Source of the DNA: Paenibacillus alkaliterrae
GTDB lineage: Bacteria > Bacillota > Bacilli > Paenibacillales > Paenibacillaceae
Reading direction: 5' to 3'
Assembly: GCF_021532375.1 (NCBI RefSeq)
Contig: NZ_JAKGAP010000027.1
Location: 31,274 to 95,273 of the forward strand
Length of the DNA stretch: 64,000 nucleotides
Shown here: positions 35,338 through 44,575 of the stretch, one piece after another
Numbering within the stretch: position 1 is the stretch's first letter
Layout of the letters: every line of letters starts with the position of its first letter
Program-made: the position numbers and the translations under genes
Notes under the pieces: generated by a model
Seen by the model: only the letters and a program-made list of their open reading frames with translations
Databases searched by the model: none
Told to the model about the DNA's origin: nothing

Positions 35338-36833
35338 TTGGGAAGCTGCTCATCGTTGACGATGAAGTATGGTTTCGCGAGGGCTTGACGAAGCTAATCG
35401 GCAATAGCCAATTGGGGTGGGAGGTTATCGGCGAAGCTTCGGATGGCGAAGAAGCCTTGGCCGCGATTGAGACCTATGAACCCAATTTGATCATAACGGA
35501 TATCAATATGCCCGTCATGAACGGCTTGGCCTTGGCAGAGAGGCTTCATCAAAGCGGGAAGGATATTATGGTCATCATTTTGACCGGCTATCGGGATTTC
35601 GAATACGCTCAGAAGGCGCTCCGGCACGGCGCGGTTGAATTTCTGCTGAAGCCGCTGTCTTTGGACGAAACACGCCGGGTACTGCAGAAGGCATATGAGC
35701 GATTCCGCTTAAATGAGCTGAAGAAGAAGGTGAAAGAACAGGAGCGGCAGGCGAATGCGCTGCGTGCCGCCATATTGCGTCTGCCCTTCGACAAGGCGGA
35801 ATGGAAGAGTCTTTCGCTTGAGTGGGACGGCTATCAATTTTACTTGCTGCGTATCGACAGCTTCTTTCCGCCGGACAAAAGCTACTCGGATAGGGATATC
35901 GGACTTTTGCATTACGCCGTCTCCAATATTATTTCCGAGCTGCTGCAGCTGCAGCAAATAAAGGGCAGCTGGCTGCCGCTCAAGAGTCAAGAATATGCCT
36001 TTGTCATGGAGCAGGGCGAGGAAGCGGCTGTATACCGCACTCTCGTGCAGAACACCGTGAAGCAGCTGATCGGCCTGACGATAAACTGGTTCGATGGAGG
36101 TACGCTGCAAGGGCTGGAAAAATTATCGAGCCTCTACGATAACATAAACAGCAACGGACATGATGGGCTAACGGATGTATGGATAAGTCCTAATCGTTCT
36201 TATCAGCTCAAGGAAGAAATCGTATCCGCGCTTATTATTGGCGATTATATGGGAGCTGGCGTGAAGATAGACGCTCAATTGAGAAGCGCCTCACAGCTTG
36301 GCCTGCAGGAATGCAAGGCCGAAATGTATACGTTAATGACAGTCTTCTCCGATATTTTAATGACAGATTTTAAGCATTTGAAGGAAGCCTCTTACGAGGA
36401 TTTAAATCCGAGCTCCATCCTTCTTATGAGCTCAACGGAAAGTTTGCTGGAATGGGCATCGAGTAAGAGCCGCGATTTCATCCAGCTGTTCGCTCGTTGG
36501 ATGCAGGAGAAGCAGGATAATGTAGTAGAGCGCGCTAAGCATTACATCGAGCTGCATTATCGGGAGGTATGCACGCTCCAAATGGCAGCGGCCTGCGTGC
36601 ACGTTACGCCAAACTATTTGAGCAATTTGTTTAAGAGAGAGACCGGTATCGGCTTTACAAACTACGTAAGCGGATTGAGAGTGGATAAGGCGAAGGCGCT
36701 GCTTCGCGGCACGAAACTGAAGATGACTGAGATCGCCGAGCAGACCGGCTTTGACAATTCGAGCTATTTTACGGCCGTATTCAAGCAGCTGACGGGGATG
36801 TCGCCGAGTGATTTTCGGAAGGAGCATGGATAG
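35334..36833 (+). CDS. YesN-type response regulator with AraC-type DNA-binding domain
   Basis: A 499-residue two-domain regulator. The receiver domain has LLIVDDEVWFREGL (acidic pocket), the phosphorylated Asp in NLIITDINMPVMNG (~54), the Thr of VIILTGYRDFEYA and the Lys of FLLKPLSLDE. A long helical middle region follows, and residues ~400-498 form an AraC double helix-turn-helix (LQMAAACVHVTPNYLSNLFK and MTEIAEQTGFDNSSYFTAVF). ATGA overlap couples it to the kinase gene. It should activate the transporter genes starting at 36994. Confidence 0.94.
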   Translation: MIGKLLIVDDEVWFREGLTKLIGNSQLGWEVIGEASDGEEALAAIETYEPNLIITDINMPVMNGLALAERLHQSGKDIMVIILTGYRDFEYAQKALRHGAVEFLLKPLSLDETRRVLQKAYERFRLNELKKKVKEQERQANALRAAILRLPFDKAEWKSLSLEWDGYQFYLLRIDSFFPPDKSYSDRDIGLLHYAVSNIISELLQLQQIKGSWLPLKSQEYAFVMEQGEEAAVYRTLVQNTVKQLIGLTINWFDGGTLQGLEKLSSLYDNINSNGHDGLTDVWISPNRSYQLKEEIVSALIIGDYMGAGVKIDAQLRSASQLGLQECKAEMYTLMTVFSDILMTDFKHLKEASYEDLNPSSILLMSSTESLLEWASSKSRDFIQLFARWMQEKQDNVVERAKHYIELHYREVCTLQMAAACVHVTPNYLSNLFKRETGIGFTNYVSGLRVDKAKALLRGTKLKMTEIAEQTGFDNSSYFTAVFKQLTGMSPSDFRKEHG

Positions 36834-36845
36834 GATAACTGAAAT

Positions 36846-36882
36846 CCACATGTGCGGGAAACTGCCGCCTGTGGTTTTTTTT
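36846..36882 (+). terminator. Rho-independent terminator after the two-component genes
   Basis: CCACA (36846-36850) pairs with TGTGG (36870-36874), an inner GCGG/CCGC strengthens the stem, and eight T follow. It separates the regulatory genes from the transporter genes. Confidence 0.8.
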
Positions 36883-36993
36883 GTGTAGAATTTTAATAAT
36901 TTATTGTTGAATATCAAATGTTAAGAGTCTTCACTCTCGTTAAAATAAACGTATAGCCCGTTCACAACGAACAAGAGAAAGGAGTATACGACT

Positions 36994-37965
36994 ATGAATT
37001 TAACGGGAGCGGCAGCGTCTCAGCGGTCGCCGGGCAGTGCTATGGAAGCAAAACACAAATTAAAGCTGCAGCGCATGAGACGGTTTAAAGCCAACATTCC
37101 ATTGCTGATTATGTTTATACCGGTTATATTGTTCTACCTCATATTCCGTTATGCTCCCATCGGCGGATTGATCATCGCCTTCAAGGATTACAACTTTTAT
37201 GACGGAGTCATAAACAGTCCGTGGGTGGGACTGAAGCATTTCGAAACACTGTTCAGTGATCCGAGAACGCTCGAGATTATTAGAAACACGTTATTGCTCA
37301 GCGTACTCAGCTTGATATTCGGCTTTCCGGTTCCGATCCTGCTGGCTATCATGCTGAACGAAGTCAGGCATATGCTGTTCAAGCGTACGGTTCAGACGAT
37401 CGTGTACATGCCGCATTTCTTCTCTTGGGTCATTATCGCAATGATGGTCACAACGATCTTCTCGCTGGAGAACGGTGCCGTCAATCATTGGGTGGAAAGC
37501 CTATTCGGCAAGCCTTATGAGTTTTTATATAATGAGGGCTCGTGGGTCGCGATCTTCGTAGGCTCCGGCATTTGGAAGGATATGGGGTTCAGCGCAATTA
37601 TCTTTCTGGCGGCTTTGACTACGATCGATCCCAGCCAATACGAGGCGGCGGGTATGGACGGCGCGAGCAAGGCCCGGCAAATATGGCATATTACGCTTCC
37701 GGGCATTCGATCCACCATTATTCTTCTGCTCATTCTTTCGATGGGCCGCGTCATGGAGGTCGGCTTTGATCAAGTGTATATGATGCAAAATCCGCTTGTG
37801 AACGATATCGCGGACGTGATAAGCACTTATATTTACCGGACAGGTTTACAAGGGGCGCAGTTCGGACTGACGACGGCTATGGGCTTGTTCGAATCCTTAG
37901 TAGCTTTTATTCTGATCTTCAGCGCGAATTATATAGCCCGAAAATTTAACGAAGGTTTATGGTAA
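36994..37965 (+). CDS. Carbohydrate ABC transporter permease (LplB-like)
   Basis: A 323-residue MetI-like permease with six membrane segments. The EAA loop is ASQYEAAGMDGASKARQIWH-like (quoted as YEAAGMDGASKARQIWHITL), the site that docks to the ATPase. The start LIMFIPVILFYLIFRYAPI and PVILFYLIF...GGLIIAFKDYNFYDG is characteristic of the LplB/YtcP-associated family that imports oligosaccharides such as rhamnogalacturonan fragments. AGAAAGGAG precedes the ATG. It is the first gene of a three-gene transporter operon that, as usual for this group, has no ATPase gene of its own. Confidence 0.94.
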   Translation: MNLTGAAASQRSPGSAMEAKHKLKLQRMRRFKANIPLLIMFIPVILFYLIFRYAPIGGLIIAFKDYNFYDGVINSPWVGLKHFETLFSDPRTLEIIRNTLLLSVLSLIFGFPVPILLAIMLNEVRHMLFKRTVQTIVYMPHFFSWVIIAMMVTTIFSLENGAVNHWVESLFGKPYEFLYNEGSWVAIFVGSGIWKDMGFSAIIFLAALTTIDPSQYEAAGMDGASKARQIWHITLPGIRSTIILLLILSMGRVMEVGFDQVYMMQNPLVNDIADVISTYIYRTGLQGAQFGLTTAMGLFESLVAFILIFSANYIARKFNEGLW

Positions 37966-37977
37966 GGGGGCAGCCTT

Positions 37978-38847
37978 GTGAGAGCATCCAATGGCGAAAA
38001 GGTATTTTATGGCGTTAATTATCTCGTATTGCTGCTTATAACGTTAAGCTGCATTCTTCCGTTTCTAAATATTGTCGCTTTATCTTTAAGCGACGCGAAG
38101 GCGGTCATGTCGGGGCAGGTCTCCCTGCTGCCGGTTGGGTTCACGTTCTTCTCTTACAAAAGCTTGTTTGAGGGTACGCCGATCGTGAATGCGTTCTGGA
38201 ACAACATTGAAATTACGCTCATCGGTACGTTCTTGAGCTTGGCCGTCACGATCATGGCCGCATACCCGCTATCGCGCAAGCAATTTTATGCGAGACGTTT
38301 TTTTACAATGGCGATGGTGTTTACGATGATTTTCAGCGGGGGATTAATTCCGACGTATCTGATCGTTCAGAAGCTTGGATTGGTCAACAGTTATTATTCG
38401 CTATGGCTGCCTGGACTGGTCAGTACGTATAATATGCTCATTATGCGCTCTTATTTCTCGAATATTCCATCTGAGATTGACGAAGCGGCACGGATCGACG
38501 GCTGCGGGGAGCTTAGGCTGCTGTTCCGGATTATGCTTCCTCTCTCGAAGCCGGTGCTGGCAACAATCGCTTTGTTCTACGGAGTAGGCTATTGGAATGC
38601 GTTCATGAGCGTTCTCATTTATATCAACGATACGTCATTGTACAACATGACGGTGCTCGTACAGAGCATGATCATGTCCACTACGGCGGTGCAGGATTTC
38701 TCCGATCCTGCGATGATCGCCAACCTTACGCCGGAAGGGATCAGATCGGCAGCCGTTATCGTCATGGTGCTGCCGATTTTGCTTGTCTATCCTTTCCTTC
38801 AAAAGTATTTCGTTAAAGGCGTCATGCTTGGCTCTATTAAAGGCTAA
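37978..38847 (+). CDS. Carbohydrate ABC transporter permease (YtcP/LplC-like)
   Basis: A 289-residue second permease with six membrane segments. The EAA loop is EIDEAARIDGCGELRLLFRI; other family marks are PFLNIVALSLSDAKAVMSGQ and the C-terminal FVKGVMLGSIKG. The start is GTG 37978, with TAAGGGGG just upstream. It forms the heterodimeric channel with the LplB-like protein. A G+C-rich hairpin follows before the binding-protein gene. Confidence 0.94.
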   Translation: MRASNGEKVFYGVNYLVLLLITLSCILPFLNIVALSLSDAKAVMSGQVSLLPVGFTFFSYKSLFEGTPIVNAFWNNIEITLIGTFLSLAVTIMAAYPLSRKQFYARRFFTMAMVFTMIFSGGLIPTYLIVQKLGLVNSYYSLWLPGLVSTYNMLIMRSYFSNIPSEIDEAARIDGCGELRLLFRIMLPLSKPVLATIALFYGVGYWNAFMSVLIYINDTSLYNMTVLVQSMIMSTTAVQDFSDPAMIANLTPEGIRSAAVIVMVLPILLVYPFLQKYFVKGVMLGSIKG

Positions 38848-38856
38848 TCTCTCCGG

Positions 38857-38875
38857 GGCCTGCTTCCTGCAGGCC
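38857..38875 (+). other. Intra-operon hairpin before the binding-protein gene
   Basis: GGCCTGC (38857-38863) pairs with GCAGGCC (38869-38875), extended by CC/GG, with no T-tract. Such hairpins upstream of binding-protein genes often protect the downstream mRNA and raise its level. Confidence 0.5.
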
Positions 38876-38934
38876 GGGAAATGATCATAGCAATCATATT
38901 CGTCCAAAAAAATGAACGAAAAGAGGGTCTATCC

Positions 38935-40611
38935 ATGCAGAAATTAAACAATTGGAAAAAGCTATCGATGATCGCCGTATTGGCGGCCGGCCTTATGGCC
39001 GGCTGCTCCAATCAAAATGAAGGCGGAGCAAACAGTCCGGGGACTAAAGACGAAGACAACGGAGGAAAGCGCGCCACAATCACCTCGACCATCTATGACA
39101 GAGGGACAGTACCAAACGGAATGGGCACGATCGAAGACAATATGTGGACGAAATGGATCAATGAGAATGGTCCAGCCAACGTGAAGTTTACGGCGATTCC
39201 CCGCTGGGAATCGCAATCGAAGCTGAACGTGCTGTTCGCGTCGGGAAGCGCTCCCGATCTGATTTTCGAATTCGGTACAAGCATCCGCAACTCGCTGTTC
39301 GATCAGAAGCAATTGCTGCCGATCGGAGACTTAATTGAGAACTCGAGTGTGGAGTATAAGGCTATGCTGGAGAAATTTCCGCAGTTGAAGCAGGCGGGTA
39401 CGAAGAGTGACGGCAAATTGTACGAGGTAGGAAGAGTGAACGAGGTGTATCCTCTAATGAGCTTCTTCATTCGCGAGGACTGGTTGGCGGAGCTGGGTCT
39501 GGAGGCACCGGCTACGACTGAGGAAATGATCCAGGTCGCCAAGGCGTTTACCGAAAACGACCCGGACAAGAATGGACAAGATGACACCTACGGCATCGCC
39601 GGCTATCAGCATGGCGATACGGCTGGTCTAATACGCTATATGTTTAATGCGAACTGGTTCAATGTCGACGAGAATAACGAGATTTACGTTGGCCTTGAAA
39701 ATATGAAAGCGGCCGCTGAATTCAAGCGTGATCTGTACAATGCAGGCGTCGTTGACAAGGATTTCTTGACCGACAAAGATGCGGCGAAGGCGAAGCAGGA
39801 TTTCTTGAACGGCAAGGTCGGGATGATTTCCTGGAGCGCGATGGATTATGTGAGCTTCTCCTCGAAGGAGTTGGAAACGCTGAAGCAAAATGTGCCTAAC
39901 GCGAAGCTGAAGGTTATTCCGCTGCCGAAAACATCGGTTGGCCAACATACGATGGTATGGAACAATCCGGTTCAAATGACGACGGTCGTTAATAAGCATG
40001 CGAAAGACCCGGAGGCGATTATCAAGCATATCGATTTCTTGACGAAGGTGGATACCGGAAAGGTATTCCGCTACGGAATTGAAGGCACGCATTACAAAAC
40101 CGGTGCAAACGGCTGTCCGGAAATTTCGGATCAGGACAAATATAAGAATGAAGTAACGTGGGCGAGCGATTATGACCTGCTTCACAGCCGTCTGGAAGAA
40201 GGCAAATGCGGGTTTAACGAAGCATTTTTTAATGAAACCGTACAATCGCAGAAAGAGGGACTTCGCTTGTTCAAGGAAGCCCGCGACACTTACATGACCG
40301 ATCTTCCGGTTGGCGAAGGCATTACGCATTCCGAGCATATGCCGCAGCTTCCGAAGGATATGCAGGTTACTTTTACGAATCTGGCAACGCCGATCAGCGA
40401 TATTTTCTCCAAAGCTATTATCGGCGGCGACAAGTATACCGTTGATCAAGCGATGAAGGATGCACAAGATAAATGGAATAACGGCGGCGGCAAAGAAATC
40501 GAAGCGTGGTATAAAGAGTGGTGGAGCAAAGAAAAGGATAACGTGCTTGTATGGGATGACTTCTATGCGATCTACGAGCAGCAAATGGCCGAATATCAAA
40601 GCACTAAATAA
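38935..40611 (+). CDS. Carbohydrate ABC transporter substrate-binding lipoprotein (LplA-like)
   Basis: A 558-residue family 1 extracellular binding protein, the large type paired with LplB/YtcP permeases. The lipobox is LMAGC (Cys about residue 23). ATG 38935 is chosen because AAAGAGGG lies 8 bases upstream and it gives a normal lipoprotein signal; the frame extends 54 bases further up without a ribosome site. Landmarks are FASGSAPDLIFEFG, FFIREDWLAELGLEAPATTE and DPDKNGQDDTYGIAGY, a calcium-like loop common in these proteins. It captures the sugar outside the membrane. Confidence 0.93.
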   Translation: MQKLNNWKKLSMIAVLAAGLMAGCSNQNEGGANSPGTKDEDNGGKRATITSTIYDRGTVPNGMGTIEDNMWTKWINENGPANVKFTAIPRWESQSKLNVLFASGSAPDLIFEFGTSIRNSLFDQKQLLPIGDLIENSSVEYKAMLEKFPQLKQAGTKSDGKLYEVGRVNEVYPLMSFFIREDWLAELGLEAPATTEEMIQVAKAFTENDPDKNGQDDTYGIAGYQHGDTAGLIRYMFNANWFNVDENNEIYVGLENMKAAAEFKRDLYNAGVVDKDFLTDKDAAKAKQDFLNGKVGMISWSAMDYVSFSSKELETLKQNVPNAKLKVIPLPKTSVGQHTMVWNNPVQMTTVVNKHAKDPEAIIKHIDFLTKVDTGKVFRYGIEGTHYKTGANGCPEISDQDKYKNEVTWASDYDLLHSRLEEGKCGFNEAFFNETVQSQKEGLRLFKEARDTYMTDLPVGEGITHSEHMPQLPKDMQVTFTNLATPISDIFSKAIIGGDKYTVDQAMKDAQDKWNNGGGKEIEAWYKEWWSKEKDNVLVWDDFYAIYEQQMAEYQSTK

Positions 40612-40649
40612 TAACGTCATGAAAGAAAGACTAGCGTCATGAAATAAAT

Positions 40650-40696
40650 AGCGTGCTTTCATGGACGGCTCGTCCTTTCATGGAAGCACGCTGTTT
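40650..40696 (+). terminator. Terminator of the transporter operon
   Basis: AGCGTGCTT (40650-40658) pairs with AAGCACGCT (40684-40692); TTTCATGG repeats inside extend the stem region. GTTTGCGTT follows, a weak T-tract. Confidence 0.6.
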
Positions 40697-40734
40697 GCGT
40701 TAAAATTACTTGCTCCTAAACGCTATGACAGGTT

Positions 40735-41061
40735 CTATAAATCCAAATACCGATACTGACCGATCCCTTGCGTGATCGGATGGGCAAGATTGACAACCCA
40801 TATGACTTCTTTTTCATTGTCCGTTCTCACTTTTAAATTACAGCTAGTGCCCATCAATTTCTTGAATATTTTTGAAAAATGAGCCGAGTGAAGCACGATC
40901 AGCCCCATTCCTTGAAGTACTCTGCTGTGAACTCTTTCAACAATTACATCCTCGACGTTATCGTGAAATTTATGCCCCCACCAGATTAAGACATCCTTCA
41001 ATCCAAATACAACTAATCTATGCGTCGATTCGATTTGAAATAACAAAACTGTCATAAACAT
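40735..41061 (-). pseudogene. ThuA-family (trehalose utilisation) fragment
   Basis: This 108-codon frame contains the core of a ThuA-like glutamine-amidotransferase fold: [20 protein letters not shown], then [20 protein letters not shown] and [18 protein letters not shown]. Intact ThuA proteins have ~240 residues; here the N-terminal ~50 and the C-terminal ~90 are missing, and the ends are unrelated sequence. It opens directly after the transporter terminator and is best read as a relic of a sugar-utilisation gene. Confidence 0.75.
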
Positions 41062-41084
41062 GCGAAATATTCATACATAGTATA
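41058..41084 (+). promoter_or_regulatory. Candidate sigma-K promoter of LysM-GMC copy 2
   Basis: AC (41058-41059), a 16-base spacer and CATAGTATA (41076-41084) fit the sigma-K pattern AC-N16-CATANNNTA. CATACAT at 41072 is also sigma-E-like, but its -35 match is poorer. The predicted start lies ~20 bases before the TTG start. This would place expression in the mother cell. Confidence 0.35.
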
Positions 41085-41114
41085 AAGATTTGACCAAAAG
41101 GATGTGAGACAGCA

Positions 41115-42719
41115 TTGAGGTTATATATAGCAGATGCTGGAGATACGCTCAGAAGGATCGCGGCAAAACATCATCTCCATATCGATGAGCTGAGCTTCCT
41201 AAACCCGCATATTGCCGGTCCCGATCTCAACATCGCCGGCAGACAGGTAAACCTTTCTTCCCCGACCATTTCAACCAGATACTTTAACAACCGTCCTGCC
41301 CCTTTTCCGTCTGAACCGCCATTGGATTTCAGAGGTTACTGGATTCCCCTTACGCCTTTGGAACAAATGGCCCAAACCGAATACGATGTTCTGATCGTTG
41401 GCACCGGGGCCGGAGGGGGAGCCGCGATCTGGAGGCTATGCGAACAGTGGGGGGGAAATGAGAAACGGATCGGTGTCATTGATGCGGGAGATCTCGTGCT
41501 GCCGACCCACTTGTTCAATATTCCAACCAGCGGTCATTCGGGAAATGTATGGAGCAACCCGAATGTCTGGAGAAATATAGGGAATATGCTTCCTGAATTC
41601 CCGGCCGGAAATATGGTATTTGCCCTAGGGGGACGGACTTTATATTGGGGAATGGTCAGCCCTCGTATGGATCCTTCCGAACTTGCCGGATGGCCCGTAC
41701 CGTTAGAAGAAATGCAGGTATACTACAACATCGCCGAAAGAGCAATGAATGTTAATCAAGAATTTAATAAGGGCTCATCACTTCAAGAAGTTCTTCTCAA
41801 GCGGCTTCAAGAAAACGGATTTCCCGATGTCATCGATGCGCCCATGGCCATCAACCTCCAACCGTCATCCTATGGAGTGGTTCATTCCAATGCAGCTTTC
41901 AGTTCCATCACTTTTCTTGGAAATGCCTTGAACCATAAGCCCTTCGATTTGGGCGTGAAGGCCCGCGCCGTGCAGGTATTGACCGAACAAGGGAAAGCGG
42001 CCGGCGTCAACGTGCTGACTCCGGATAGAACATCCTATTCGATCAGGGCGAAGACCATTATTTTATCGGCAAGCACATTTGAAACTCCGCGTATTTTGCT
42101 TCAGTCCGGAATTCCGGGCAGAGCGATCGGCCATTACTTGACGGATCATGCTTTTGTGAGGGGCGCGGCAACCGTAGACCGCAATGAATTTCCGGGCTTT
42201 ATCGGGGGATTGCAAATATTCATCCCGCAAACGGAGGAGCGTCCCTACGGTATACATTTGTGGGGGCCTGGAGAATCTGAACCGGAGAAATTGGAAGTTT
42301 ATTTACACGGTTACGGCAATGCTGAACCGCGGTTTGAAAACAAGATATCACTCGATCCGAGCAATCTGGATGAATACGGGGTACCGCGTATCCAGGTGGA
42401 TTTCTCTTACAGCGCAAAGGATTATGCAGTTATCGACCAAACGACGGAAGGCGTGGAACGGGCTTCACTAGCCATGAAAGCCCCTCTGAGCAGTCTCGAA
42501 CTGTTGCCTCCGGGAAGTGACGCCCATTATGCGGGAACTTGCCGTATGGGGGCTGATCCTTTAACTTCGGCAACCAACAGATACGGTCAAATACACGGCA
42601 TATCCGGTCTCTATGTGGCTGATAACAGCATCTTGCCGAGCATCGGAGGCACCAACCCGACGTTATCGACAATTGCCTTGGCGATACGCACGGCAGATTA
42701 TATCATCGGGCAAGGCTAA
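41115..42719 (+). CDS. LysM domain fused to GMC-type FAD oxidoreductase (copy 2)
   Basis: A 534-residue paralogue of the protein encoded at 14545. Residues 1-50 are LysM (RLYIADAGDTLRRIAAKHHL ... NIAGRQVNLSS); a Pro-rich linker follows; the GMC domain starts near 88 with YDVLIVGTGAGGGAAIWRLC, has LGGRTLYWGMVSPR, and ends with AGTCRMGADP and HGISGLYVADNSILPSIGGT. The start is TTG 41115; no ATG is available before the LysM. No signal peptide. It is followed 48 bases later by a truncated third copy. A role in spore-coat chemistry is suggested by LysM plus the sigma-K-like promoter, but the substrate is unknown. Confidence 0.85.
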   Translation: MRLYIADAGDTLRRIAAKHHLHIDELSFLNPHIAGPDLNIAGRQVNLSSPTISTRYFNNRPAPFPSEPPLDFRGYWIPLTPLEQMAQTEYDVLIVGTGAGGGAAIWRLCEQWGGNEKRIGVIDAGDLVLPTHLFNIPTSGHSGNVWSNPNVWRNIGNMLPEFPAGNMVFALGGRTLYWGMVSPRMDPSELAGWPVPLEEMQVYYNIAERAMNVNQEFNKGSSLQEVLLKRLQENGFPDVIDAPMAINLQPSSYGVVHSNAAFSSITFLGNALNHKPFDLGVKARAVQVLTEQGKAAGVNVLTPDRTSYSIRAKTIILSASTFETPRILLQSGIPGRAIGHYLTDHAFVRGAATVDRNEFPGFIGGLQIFIPQTEERPYGIHLWGPGESEPEKLEVYLHGYGNAEPRFENKISLDPSNLDEYGVPRIQVDFSYSAKDYAVIDQTTEGVERASLAMKAPLSSLELLPPGSDAHYAGTCRMGADPLTSATNRYGQIHGISGLYVADNSILPSIGGTNPTLSTIALAIRTADYIIGQG

Positions 42720-42767
42720 AGCGGCATGTCCGCCAAATCAACGTTTGAGTGAAAGGGTGTGAAAGCA

Positions 42768-43037
42768 TTGAGGATCTATATCGCGGATGCTGGAGATACG
42801 CTTAGAACAATTGCGATAAAACATCAGGTAGATGTAGAGGCGCTCATTTCCCTTAATACACCTATTGCAAGTCCCGATCTTCATATCGCCGGCAGACAAG
42901 TAAAACTTCCTCCCGCGGCCATGCCGATCCGAAACCGGATTACCGATACACTCTTTGGCCCTCTCAAATGTTCGCCGCCCTTACGTGACCTTGAACTACG
43001 CCAATTTCGATGCGCGAATCGCGGAGAAAAACAGTGA
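42768..43037 (+). pseudogene. Truncated third LysM(-GMC) copy
   Basis: From TTG 42768 the frame reads a full LysM domain (LRIYIADAGDTLRTIAIKHQ ... HIAGRQVKLPPAA) and then the first residues of the linker seen in copy 1 (NRITD). At about 42945 the sequence switches to unrelated DNA: the remaining ~27 codons are an out-of-frame reading of a DUF4173 fragment. The ribosome site and start mirror those of copy 2, so it may still yield an 89-residue LysM-only protein. Called a pseudogene because the catalytic domain is gone. Confidence 0.75.
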
Positions 43038-43224
43038 ACGTTATGAGCAAACCGGCAAAATCGATGTTTCCTATCTGGGCAGGCTATCGGCCGATGCGGC
43101 GCCGGCGCTCCAAAAGCTGCACGCCAAGCACCCGGAGCTGGCCGGACTTGATGAGGCGCTAATAGATTTGCGTGAGTAATCCCGCGAGGACGGCAAGTGG
43201 CAGTCTTGGAATCTATCGAAGCTT
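42955..43224 (+). pseudogene. DUF4173-type membrane protein, C-terminal fragment
   Basis: The frame reads YVTLNYANFDARIAEKNSER then YEQTGKIDVSYLGRLSADAA, the soluble C-terminal region of DUF4173 proteins (N..NxDAxIAxxNxxRY...GKxDxxYLxxLS). A stop at 43177-43179 interrupts it, and the same frame then continues SREDGKWQSWNLSKLRA, the usual end of the family. The membrane part is missing, so the fragment is dead. Confidence 0.65.
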
Positions 43225-43226
43225 AG

Positions 43227-43580
43227 GGCGATGTCGATAAGCTGAACGAGCATATAACGGAGGCTTTGGCGGAGACGCAGGACTCGGAAGCTTACACCTT
43301 GCTCTTGTCGCACCGGCCTGAGCTGTTCTAAGTAAATGTGCAGCGAGGGATGGACTTGATCTTCTCGGGTCATGCGCATGGCGGACTAGTCAGGCTGCTG
43401 TTCGTCGGTGGTTTGATTGTGCCCGGACAAGGCTTTCTGCCGAAGTATGACGCGGGCAAGTATGAAGAGGGCGATTCCACCCTAATCGTAAGCCGCGGAC
43501 TTGGAAACAGCGTCGTTCCGCAGCGGCTGTTTAATCGGCCGGAGGTTGTGCTGGTGGAGCTTCTGCCAGCATCCCCGTAA
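43227..43580 (+). pseudogene. Metallophosphoesterase (YkuE-like), C-terminal fragment with in-frame stop
   Basis: The frame reads GDVDKLNEHITEALAETQDS, EAYTLLLSHRPELF, then a TAA stop, then VNVQRGMDLIFSGHAHGGLV and RGLGNSVVPQRLFNRPEVVL. The LSHRPE and SGHAHGG motifs are the last two metal-binding motifs of calcineurin-like phosphoesterases of the YkuE type; the first motifs are absent. It follows the DUF4173 fragment with no intergenic space, so both were joined by deletion. Confidence 0.8.
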
Positions 43581-43593
43581 AATAACAAAAAGA

Positions 43594-43621
43594 GACCCAC
43601 AGCATCGGTGCTGCGGGTCTT
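43594..43621. terminator. Bidirectional terminator-like hairpin
   Basis: AGACCCACAGCA (43594-43605) pairs with TGCTGCGGGTCT (43610-43621), 11 of 12 positions. A-rich sequence precedes it, so the T-tract is better on the minus strand. It closes the metallophosphoesterase fragment. Confidence 0.65.
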
Positions 43622-43740
43622 CACTATATATATTACAAAAGGGGGTTGTTTTTATTATAGGCGGCTTTCATTAAAACGAGATGAAAATTAGATTTCAAGT
43701 TTATTACATTTAAGTAGGGCTCATTATACAAAAGAAGCAT

Positions 43741-43947
43741 GTGGTTGACGAGGTCGATATCGAAAAAGAGCGCAATGATTTGGTTAAACAGGGATCCTCA
43801 TGGGTTCAAGCTGAAAGAGTACTGAATGAAAAGTACCCGATTAGGGAGGTTCGGGCTTCCGGGGGCTTCACTTATTCGAGCTTCTGGTGTCAGATGCTTG
43901 TCGATATGCTTGGTGTACCGTGCTTAAAGGCGCCATGCGTGAATTAA
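43741..43947 (+). CDS. Small unrecognised reading frame
   Basis: A 68-codon frame from GTG 43741 (no clear ribosome site) reads VDEVDIEKERNDLVKQGSSW and ends MLVDMLGVPCLKAPCVN. The composition is protein-like, with an amphipathic first half, but I do not recognise a family. It sits among gene fragments and is followed by a strong terminator, so it may be another remnant. Confidence 0.3.
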   Translation: MVDEVDIEKERNDLVKQGSSWVQAERVLNEKYPIREVRASGGFTYSSFWCQMLVDMLGVPCLKAPCVN

Positions 43948-44510
<563 letters not shown>

Positions 44511-44575
44511 TTTCACACAGAAAACTGATATAGTGTTTCTAAGGCTGAATATCGTTTCATTTAAAGGTGGTAAGT

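Noticed and set aside
39628..40662. Long open frame on the minus strand (344 codons) opposite the binding-protein gene
   Set aside because: It is fully antisense to a clear lipoprotein gene, has no recognisable domain and no ribosome site; it arises from codon bias of the real gene.
42955..43179. Small intact gene at 42955
   Set aside because: It reads as a DUF4173 fragment that resumes in the same frame after its stop, so it is a broken gene, not a small one.
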